This document shows, piece after piece, positions 56,360 to 64,000 of a stretch of 64,000 nucleotides of DNA. Each line of letters opens with the position of its first letter. Within the stretch, counting starts at the first letter, position 1. Source of the stretch: CPC320 sp002336405 (lineage in GTDB: Bacteria; Pseudomonadota; Alphaproteobacteria; Rhodobacterales; Rhodobacteraceae). The translations under genes were made by a program, and so were the position numbers. The DNA is taken from positions 1 to 64,000 of the forward strand of contig CASIAN010000032.1 of NCBI GenBank assembly GCA_949372595.1. The letters run 5' to 3'. Below the pieces are notes generated by a model. That model did no database searches. It was not told where the DNA came from and worked only from the letters and a program-made list of their open reading frames with translations.

Positions 56360-57361
56360 TCAAAGATCTGCCGGTCTCTTCAGCATTTCTCGAAATCTTT
56401 GAATTTTATCGAAATGCCGTGACAAGGTCGGCGGCATTTCATCAATGGTTGCTACTTGAGTCACTTTCATCGCGTAAAAGTCGAGCGTATCAGTCTGAGC
56501 CTGCACCAAACGATCCGCAACCACACCAGTGTCGGTCCCGGTATTTGGTCCAATGGGTATAATAGCTGCCGATTCCACTACCGAACCAGACGCCGCCAAC
56601 GCACCCGTTGCGTCACGCAGTGAGGCCTGCGCCGTGCCTGTGTCAGTGTTGGCCCACAACGATGCGCCCTGATCTGCAGTCCCATCAAGTACGGAAGGCA
56701 TCGGCAGATCATCAAACCCTAGGCCAGCAATCCTGCTGACCTCTGCCGGCGTCTTTGGTGTCCCAGACTTTGCTCCAGAGGCATATTCGATTTGCGCTTG
56801 CGCATCAGGCCAGACTTTTTTAACCCGCGCCAGATAAGCCCGATTATACTTACTGTTGCCCGAGTGATAATACTTGATCGCCTTATCCCAGTTTCCATGA
56901 CGTTCATAAAGCGTGCTCAGGAACCGTGCGGCATAAGGAATATTGTAAGCCGGATCAATCATCTGCTCGAGAGATTTGAAAGCTTTGCCATGCCAGCGAT
57001 AGTTGATCTGCATGCAGCCAACATCAATGTTGTGGTCACCGCGATCAATCACTTTTTTAATATATTTCAAAGCCTCTTCGCGCTTTTGAAAATACTTGCC
57101 TTTACCGCGATTATTGGTCGCCCAGGGCCAACCTTTGACCGAACCGTCTGGCCAAGCATGCCCCGACTCGACCCTAGATATGCTTGAAAGGATACCCTGT
57201 GGTAGACCCGTAGCAGTCTCGACTTTGGCGGCGATTGCCTCGCAATCTGGCAAGATCGCAGCGATCGAGGCCTGACTTGAAAAACAAACGGTGGCTAAAA
57301 CAATAGCCAAGCCACGCGTTCTTCTTGCAATATAAGTCGGCAGATCGTTCAAAGCCAGCAT
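56360..57361 (-). CDS. SLT-type lytic transglycosylase, probably flagellar
   Basis: A 333-aa periplasmic peptidoglycan-cleaving enzyme. The signal peptide (ARRTRGLAIVLATVCFSSQA) precedes the SLT domain. The catalytic Glu is in ILSSISRVESGHAWPDGSVK, with later GCMQINYRWHGKAFKSLEQM and YNIPYAARFLSTLYERHGNW, and the Tyr motif AIKYYHSGNSKYNRAYLARV. The C-terminal ~150 residues are low-complexity and unassigned. It sits between flgL and the rod/hook gene, so it likely opens the peptidoglycan for rod passage, replacing the muramidase domain of FlgJ. Confidence 0.85.
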   Translation of the reverse strand: MLALNDLPTYIARRTRGLAIVLATVCFSSQASIAAILPDCEAIAAKVETATGLPQGILSSISRVESGHAWPDGSVKGWPWATNNRGKGKYFQKREEALKYIKKVIDRGDHNIDVGCMQINYRWHGKAFKSLEQMIDPAYNIPYAARFLSTLYERHGNWDKAIKYYHSGNSKYNRAYLARVKKVWPDAQAQIEYASGAKSGTPKTPAEVSRIAGLGFDDLPMPSVLDGTADQGASLWANTDTGTAQASLRDATGALAASGSVVESAAIIPIGPNTGTDTGVVADRLVQAQTDTLDFYAMKVTQVATIDEMPPTLSRHFDKIQRFREMLKRPADL

Positions 57362-57421
57362 CCAATTTTGTGTCTATACACAGATATTGCAAGCGATGGG
57401 CCAAATCTCTGCCAACCTAAA

Positions 57422-59647
57422 TTATTTTACAAAATCAAACAGGCTACTTTGTGAAACCATTGAATAGGCCTGACGAGCCGCCTTTTGACTGGTCATCAGA
57501 CTGGTCAACTCCGTGATCAAATTCTCGATATTGGCCGCACTCAATTCAGATACTTCCTGCGAGAGAACAAGCGCGCGTTGGGCCAAAATATCCTCTTGAT
57601 CATTCGCCCGCCTCAATCGTGAACCTACAACTGTTTTATGCACTGAGACTGACTCAGAAATCGCATTCATGTGCTCTTTATGCGCGAACAAACCCTGCGA
57701 TACAGGAATGACTGACACCTCAGCACTATCCGTAAGCGCGGTCTGTGAAACGTTAAATCCCATCAACGTCGCCGAAGCACTGGAGACAACTAAAGGCGTC
57801 CCAATCAGCAAGTCAGAACTTAACGTGAACTGGGTTGTTGCCAAAGGCACGGACCCATCACCATAGGCCGCCGGATCTGTTGCCGCCGTGGCCTTTGCTG
57901 CCAAAGTGCCAACATGCAACTTTCCTAGATTATCAGTGTCCGTCGAGGCCCGCGCGGTAATTCCTTTACCAGCCAAGACTGCATTGCCGTTTATGGCGAT
58001 CGCAAGGTTGGCTGCGCGCGATGCTGCATCGGTCCCAGTTGCAGTAATCACCGCACCTTCAATTGTCACCGTCATACTATTTTCTGTTGCCGTCCAAACG
58101 TTCGCCGAACTGCCCGTACCAGGTACAACGCCTGTTGCACTTACTGTCTGAAAAGTTTCGTTTGTGGTGACAGTTTCGGCAAAGGGTGATGTGCTTCCTT
58201 TGCTGTGGGTCACAGTGATCGTTTTACCGTTCATGTTCACATTCATTTCTCGGGATTGCCCAGCCCCCAGCGCCGTAAATGTTCGACCTGTCAAAGTATT
58301 TTGCGGCACACCAGCAGTATCGTTTGAAGCGGACGACAAGCCCAAAAGTACAGCTTCATCATTGTTTAAGGGCACCGGACCCGCCCCATTCAAAGTGCCG
58401 CCAGCGACAGACAAAGTGATCGTATCTTGGTTATTTGCGTTTGTCACCGAGGCTGTAATAAAACTGTCTTCGCCATCTGTTGTGGATACCACCACCGAGC
58501 CTTTTGAACTCAGAGATCCTGACGGGGTATAGGTCAGAGTATATTCTTTACCTTCTAGTGAGAAATTTGAAGTTGTCACTCCAGCTGGTGCAGTAAAGGG
58601 AATACCAGTGATATCTGGAACCGGAGCTTGCGCGCGCATGGTTGTGAGGAACGCCGCGCGACCCGCATTACTTGGTTTAACTTTGGCATAATAACTTGGC
58701 GGATACTCTGCCAGCTCTCGGCCCTCTATTTTAAGGTTGGTCACGGCAATGGTTTCGTTGCCAGTTGCAATATTTGTCGACAATTCAAGGGTCCGACCAT
58801 CGGCCGCACTAATAGCCGCCGTGACACCAGTTGCTGCCTGAGCCGCATTAATCGCATCCCTTGCAGCACCGGAACTTCCATCAACGGCCACAAAAGAAAC
58901 TGTGGCTGTTCCTTTTGGACCTGTAATGTCCAGCGTCCAATCCTGCGGTCGTCTATCGGCAACAATATCTAAGCTGACACTTCCCTGCGCGTTGGTCACA
59001 GCGGATGTGGTATACTCGTCGCTCGCTTGCAAAGCATTTGAGAAGCTGTCCATCAGATCAAACACACTGTGCACGCCGTCACCGGTTTCAACTCGCATAA
59101 ATACATCACCACCGTTTATACTCGTCGGCAACCTGAGAGAGTCGCCTGCAGCCAAAGTGTGATCGCCAGCATCTCCCATATAACTCACATGGCCGTCAGC
59201 ATTTTTCACGAACGGCTCGAGATCGGTTGCATAGCCGCCAAACAGCGCTTGCCCCGCGGTATCACTCGTATTAGCCAAAGCCAAAACTTGTTCATTTATA
59301 CCATCAATTTCAAGTCTGATGCTGGCGCGGTCGCTTGAACTAATCGTATCGGAGGCCGCACTCAATTGGACTTCGCGCAATCTGGTATAAAGGTTGTCGG
59401 CTGAGCTCAGCGTGTCATCGCCCAAGCTCAATCTGCGCTGAGCAACAGTTAAATTTGACGTATAGCGTTCCACCTTTGCAGTGACCTCTCCTAACGCCGA
59501 CAAACGCACCGCATCGATAGGTGCATCAGAGGCTTCGGTAATCGCCTGACCAGTTGAAATCTTCGTTTGCCGAAGCTGAATAGCCTCATTCATATCGCTG
59601 AATCGAGCCAGCATTCTTTCAGAGAAGAGAGAAGATGAAATAGTCAT
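57422..59647 (-). CDS. flgL: Unusually long hook-filament junction protein (FlgL-like)
   Basis: A 741-aa FlgL, against a usual 300-400 aa. The N-terminal flagellin-like domain (TISSSLFSERMLARFSDMNE, then LRQTKISTGQAITEASDAPI and LRLEIDGINEQVLALANTSD-type stretch IRLEIDGINEQVLALANTS) and the C-terminal D0/D1 helix (NIENLITELTSLMTSQKAAR, QAYSMVSQSSLFDFVK) are FlgL-type. Residues ~195-650 form a long insert of beta-rich modules. One, MRAQAPVPDITGIPFTAPAG to NTLTGRTFTAL (58270-58639), resembles a module in the neighbouring flgK. The frame is intact. It lies nine bases after flgK. Confidence 0.85.
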   Translation of the reverse strand: MTISSSLFSERMLARFSDMNEAIQLRQTKISTGQAITEASDAPIDAVRLSALGEVTAKVERYTSNLTVAQRRLSLGDDTLSSADNLYTRLREVQLSAASDTISSSDRASIRLEIDGINEQVLALANTSDTAGQALFGGYATDLEPFVKNADGHVSYMGDAGDHTLAAGDSLRLPTSINGGDVFMRVETGDGVHSVFDLMDSFSNALQASDEYTTSAVTNAQGSVSLDIVADRRPQDWTLDITGPKGTATVSFVAVDGSSGAARDAINAAQAATGVTAAISAADGRTLELSTNIATGNETIAVTNLKIEGRELAEYPPSYYAKVKPSNAGRAAFLTTMRAQAPVPDITGIPFTAPAGVTTSNFSLEGKEYTLTYTPSGSLSSKGSVVVSTTDGEDSFITASVTNANNQDTITLSVAGGTLNGAGPVPLNNDEAVLLGLSSASNDTAGVPQNTLTGRTFTALGAGQSREMNVNMNGKTITVTHSKGSTSPFAETVTTNETFQTVSATGVVPGTGSSANVWTATENSMTVTIEGAVITATGTDAASRAANLAIAINGNAVLAGKGITARASTDTDNLGKLHVGTLAAKATAATDPAAYGDGSVPLATTQFTLSSDLLIGTPLVVSSASATLMGFNVSQTALTDSAEVSVIPVSQGLFAHKEHMNAISESVSVHKTVVGSRLRRANDQEDILAQRALVLSQEVSELSAANIENLITELTSLMTSQKAARQAYSMVSQSSLFDFVK
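58270..58639 (-). repeat. FlgL copy of a module shared with FlgK
   Basis: The encoded module begins MRAQAPVPDITGIPF, contains DTITLSVAGGTLNGAGPVPL followed by a DEAVLLG segment, and ends near TLTGRTFTAL. The same order of motifs occurs in FlgK at 62080-62495, although DNA similarity is weak. Confidence 0.65.
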
Positions 59648-59656
59648 GATGAGCCT

Positions 59657-62600
59657 CTATCGAATTTGCATTAGGGTATCGAACATTTCTTTTGCAGTTT
59701 GCAAAATTCGTGCTGCCGCTTGATACGCTTGTTGCTGGGTGATTAATTTTGCTGCTTCTTCGTCCATGTTGACACCAGAAACTTCATCCTCTGCAGCAAC
59801 CGCAGCATCGCGCACGGCTTCCGCAGAAAGTTTTGAGAGCCGTGAGGATTCTAGTGTCGACCCCACGGACGCCGCGATCGAACGGAAATCATCTTGGAAA
59901 CTTGACCGGCTGACAGTGCTGGTCGCCAAATCCATAATTTCATCCATATTACGCGAATCGCCCGCCGATTTCTGACCGGTCAAAACATCGAAAGAATCTC
60001 CAGTGGCGGCATAGCCATTCAGATTAAACCTGAGCCCATCTGCATCAAACTGCGCGGTACCGTTTGAGATCCGGGTGGCAATCGAATGGCCCGTTACCTT
60101 GTCGAACAACTCGACCCGACCACTGTTTACATCAAGCATTTTCACTTGATATTGTGACTCTTTCTTGAGTGGATCCACGGCAGTATCGGTATCAATCGTG
60201 TATTTCGCGCTGATCCGGCGCGATCCACCGCCAGCAACTACAACAATCAGCTCTTCGGTCGGCAAGCCAGTCAATTGCATCCTTGTTTCCGCAAGGCTGG
60301 TGCCACTGCCAGACAAATCAACTGGCAAACCATTTAGGCTGGTTGCACGCAGACCATCCTCAGTTACCAACAGATCGGATTCAGCAACTTTGAACCCTAA
60401 AGTGGTCGCAGAGGCGCCACCCGTAATTTGTATCGGACCGCTCGCCAAATCTGCTGTGAGCTGAATTGCCGTAGGCCCACTGGTGGGCGTCAGTGAAACA
60501 GAGAGGCGACTTACATTAATATCACCCGAACCGTCGACAGATGGCACAGCGGATAGGCCAAGTGCCGCAAGCTCCACATTTTCATTGATCGCAAGGGCAA
60601 ACTGACTGGCATAATTGTTCTTCTGCGTTGCTATATCTGCTTGGGTAGTGGTCAGCAATCCATTTGCGTCAAACTTAAACCTTGCATCACTTATGCCAGT
60701 GGCGGTGACTGCAACACCCTCGATGGTTATCGTTGCATCCGACGTACTGCTGGGCGTCAGCGTAATTTTATCATCAACAATTATTCCAGCTGTTGTAGCG
60801 CCGGCCGGATTCGCAGATGGATCAATCGAAGTTATGGTCTTGAAGTAATTTGTGGATGTAGCAACATTGGCATTTGCGCCAGTAACAACCTCAGTTAAGG
60901 CGTTTCCATCTGCGTCGGTACCCATGATTGTAAACGTTTTATCGGAATCGTTCCCAGCCGAAGTAATCGTGATCTGACGACTAGCGCTCAATGTAACTGT
61001 GCCACCGCCTACTAGAGCTAAATTATTACCACTACTCACCGTTGCACTGCTGGAAACTAAAGTGGCGTTCGTGGCCGTCGTACCGACAGTCACAGCCGCT
61101 TTTGCGGCATCGATCGCAGCACCTATCTTAGTCGTTATTTGAGCCGTCGTATCATTGTTAAGATAAGCTACTGAAACTTCCAATTCGTGGCCGCTACTAT
61201 CGATCAAACCCAGCGATAACGCACCATCAGCACTTGCGGTTCCCGACACGGTTATCAAGCCGCCTGTAGTCATACCAGCAGTCACACCATTCGCCGTTGT
61301 ATTGGAAATAGCTGTATAGGTGGTCACACCCGCCAATTGCACAGTTCCAGCACCAGTATTCTCAGTGGTTGTAATTCTATTGAGGCTCGTGGCCCCAGCA
61401 TCCATAGCTGCTGCAATTTTAGCCGCGAGCTGATCTCGCGTATCAGAGCCGCTGATAGTGATGCTTGTTTTCAAAATTCCGTCACCGTGACCAAGAGCGA
61501 GAGCCAAGGTACCGGCTCCCGTTGGAGCACCGGTCACCGTGATTTTGTTATCAGAGGTATCAAAGGAAACCGAATAACCAGCATCTGAACTAGTAAACGC
61601 TGCGGTGGAAAATGTTGCGCCAGTAACAGATATTTCAGAAACTTGGCGCATAGCAATGTTCGAGCTCGGGCTAGAAGTCGTAATTGTCTCGTTGGTTGCA
61701 ACCTTCAACGCACCCTCAATAACAACCAAGCCTGTTCCGTTCGTCGATGCAACAGCCGAACCACCTGCAGTCGTAATGGCGCTGTTCGCGTTTATTGCAT
61801 CAGCCAAATTAACCGCTCTTGCGTTCAGATCATCTGACGAAGCAGGAGAACTAGCAGTGGCGTCATAGGTGCCAGAAACGATGCCACCCATAAAGGAAAT
61901 GCCAAAATCTATGGTACTGCCTGCAGCTGAAGAAACGGTCAACTGGTTGTACGTATCATCCGCTCCGACCGTGATATTCGACACTGACGTTGGGTTGAAA
62001 TTATTTGTCAACGTTACATCGATCGCAGTGTCTTTAACTGTTGCCGTAAAATTTGTCGGGGTGCCGTTTGTCGGTATAGCAAAGTCCCGGCCCTGCAGTA
62101 TAGATTTCGCCTTATGCGTAACTTTAGGGTCAACTGGGGAAAATTTGTCAGATCCTGACGAATAGTTGGCCCCCACCCCAAAACCGAACAGAGAGGCATT
62201 GTCGTCAAACAACGGCGCAGGAGCATGACCCGTCAGACTGCCACCGTTCACTGAAAGTGTAATGCTTTGCCCCAAAAGAACCGGTTCACCGCTCGTCGAC
62301 ATGGCGCCACTATAGACATTTTCGGTATTTATAAATACCCGACCTGCCTCAGGCCCAGATACTCTGAGCCCATTTGTATTTCGCTCCAATGTATACTGTG
62401 CATCACCAATCGAGAAGCGCGCAAAACTACCAACCGCTGGAAGCGATGCGATCGGCACCCCGGTGATGCTAGGCACAGGAGCCTGGCTACGCATTTTCTC
62501 CGCAATCCCTGCGGCAATAAGTGCGCTGCTGGTTTCCCCAATCTCGCCACTGCTTATGTTGACGTCAAACGCGCCGCCGACGGCATCAAGTTTTACATCA

Positions 62601-64000
62601 TAAAAAGCCGAGGGTGCTTGGGCCTTGGTTCCGTCAACATTTGTCGCTGCACCGTCGATCTCAACATTTGCAGCAAATTGCAGACTGGCAGACGTCCCTG
62701 CTTCCGTAAAGCTCCGTGAGACCAGACCTCCAAGAATTGAATCCGCCAAAGCCGTAGATTTATTGCTCAAGTCGAGGCTGGATTGCAGGTCAAAACCGCT
62801 TTTGCTGGTCATCGACAACTGACCAGTTATCCGGGTGTTTTGCGATAGGCTTTTGGCATTTTTGTAATACAGGCTCACCTGACCAGTGCTATCGCTAGCG
62901 GCCACCGCTTTTATTCCCATAGCCAAAAGCGACACGTTGGCATTGACCGCAGTGGCGAAACTCGCCGCATCAGCATTGAGGTCACTCGTGCCTGTTACAG
63001 CGATCGAGGTGCCTTCAATGGAAGCCGCAAGCGATCCATTAGTCACGCCCATCGTCATAACATGGGCGCTTATCCCAGTGCCCAGAGTAATATTCGTTTC
63101 ATCATCAACCACATTTTTAATCGGCCCCGAATTGGCGGCAATGTAATCACTCCCTGCCGTTGTGGTCGTGGTCAAACCGGTAGATGCTGCTGTGATTGCA
63201 GCAGCAGATCGCAGCCTCAATCGCATCGATAGTAACAGTTGCTGAGCTGTTGGCGGTTATATTTGCAGTCGTTATTGATAAAGCTGTTCCCATCAGCGTC
63301 AACAAGATCAAAACTTATAGTGCCGTCACGTGGTCGCAGGCGTTGTCACTGTTATTGACGTTGCTAGCCGAAAGCGATATAGATTCGCCATCTCCCAGAA
63401 TGAGGCAATCGCACCGATATTGGCAAAGCTGGCTCCACCCGCTCAGCGTTAAGAGCACCAGCAGACTGTTGCTCTGTGGTCGAGAGCCCGCAACTCGTCG
63501 CAGCTGCGCCATCAATAGCCGTATCAATCTTTGTAGCAAGCTCATCCCGTGTTTCAGAGCCAGCAACAGTGACATTGGCTTTGACAATGTGCCCATTGGT
63601 GTCTGTCATAGCAACCGCGAGCGTCCCAGCGCCTGTTGGAGCACCAGTCACAGTCACTTTGTCATTCGTGGCATCAAAGGCAACCGTGTAGCCATCGTCC
63701 GCAATGCTGGTACTGGATTCAACACCGGTTATTGCAGCAGAAGCGAAATTCACCCCACCGATTGCAACTTCGGCCGCCACTTCAGCTATTGGCTGGGTCG
63801 TTCCCGAAAAGGCCAAGCCTTGAGAAAAGTCGAAAGGTATATCTTCAAAAGGCAGGAAATCGCCATCAAGAACGGAAACATCCATATTAATGCTGCCAGT
63901 CAACATGTTTGATATAAAGATATCGGCGCCTTCTGGGTGATCAAGCACAATTCGCTTTGAATCATTGGTCAAGGTGGCTGAGATGCCAGTGACGGTGCTG
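59657..64000 (-). pseudogene. flgK: Giant hook-associated protein FlgK, runs past the window edge, several frameshifts
   Basis: The C-terminal helix VSGVNMDEEAAKLITQQQAY, QAAARILQTAKEMFDTLMQI is diagnostic of FlgK. At least ~1,440 codons lie in the window, against a usual 450-650 total, and the frame is still open at 64000. The bulk consists of repeated beta modules: ITVTGAPTGAGTLALALGHG near 61500 and VTVTGAPTGAGTLAVAMTDT near 63640 are close copies, each followed by SGSDTRDQLAAKIAAAMDAG-like or AGSETRDELATKIDTAIDGA segments. Frames break several times between about 63210 and 63470; the rest is intact over 1,189 codons. The N-terminus is outside the window. Confidence 0.8.
62080..62495 (-). 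repeat. FlgK copy of a module shared with FlgL
   Basis: The encoded module begins MRSQAPVPSITGVPI, contains QSITLSVNGGSLTGHAPAPL followed by DDNASLFGFG, and ends near ILQGRDFAIPTNG. It corresponds in order and spacing to the FlgL module at 58270-58639. Confidence 0.65.

Overview
The window looks like the chromosome of a marine alphaproteobacterium of the Rhodobacterales (Roseobacter group). The gene families point that way: a zur-znuCBA-COG0523-DUF1826-DUF6525 zinc operon, polA with DUF1285 and a MoxR/DUF58/DUF4159 block, PreTA-type pyrimidine catabolism with a RutR-like repressor, and the DUF1045/PhnN pair. Base composition changes sharply. The first ~7 kb and the stretch around 14.6-16.3 kb are AT-rich and full of broken genes. 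From ~16.3 kb to ~63 kb almost every gene is intact, densely packed and often overlaps its neighbour by the ATGA type of junction.

Layout. (1) 1-7.05 kb is an eroding accessory zone: a P4-type integrase with three single-base indels beside a tRNA-3'-end-like sequence, an intact serine resolvase, a small intact unknown gene, and fragments of a second resolvase, a flagellin, a RidA protein, a polymerase-like protein and a type I restriction specificity subunit. (2) 7.05-14.6 kb is a zinc-homeostasis operon read leftward: DUF1289, Zur box, zur, a previously overlooked 43-aa membrane ORF, znuC, znuB, znuA, two COG0523 GTPases, DUF1826 and DUF6525. It is preceded by a truncated WD40 gene. (3) 14.6-16.3 kb holds a broken ParB-like gene and a structured ~360-bp repeat. 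A second copy of that repeat lies in the same orientation at 1.63-1.99 kb, so the two copies bracket a 14-kb interval carrying the zinc operon. (4) 16.3-28.2 kb is housekeeping: polA, a pseudouridine synthase, DUF1285, the MoxR-DUF58-DUF4159-VWA-like membrane block and a LacI regulator. (5) 28.5-30.2 kb is a phosphonate remnant: DUF1045, phnN and a catalytically dead, N-terminally truncated phnL. (6) 30.5-35.8 kb has a racemase/decarboxylase-like gene, an SDR lacking the usual Tyr/Lys pair, a zinc alcohol dehydrogenase, an aldehyde dehydrogenase and a GntR regulator. (7) 35.8-46.5 kb is a reductive pyrimidine degradation locus: an ABC importer, dihydropyrimidinase, a carbamoyl-amidase, PreT/PreA and two RutR-like TetR regulators, with a good RutR-type operator between the amidase and the first regulator. 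(8) 46.6-53.4 kb has LysR, the xanthine dehydrogenase set xdhABC and a beta-keto acid cleavage enzyme. (9) 53.5-64 kb is flagellar: a sigma-54-like promoter, flhG, fliA and an unknown gene rightward, then flgK, flgL, a lytic transglycosylase and a hook/rod protein leftward. flgK and flgL are unusually large and share related inserted modules.

How the genes work together. The 35.8-53.4 kb region reads as a nucleobase-scavenging island: pyrimidines are imported, reduced by PreTA, ring-opened by the dihydropyrimidinase and decarbamoylated by the amidase, while purines go through xdhABC. The zinc operon combines repressor, importer and putative metallochaperones under one promoter. No tRNA, rRNA or CRISPR array was recognised. 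Single-base indels are concentrated in the accessory genes, the znuA repeat tract and the flgK repeat region. I cannot separate true gene decay from sequencing error at homopolymers and repeats without the reads.
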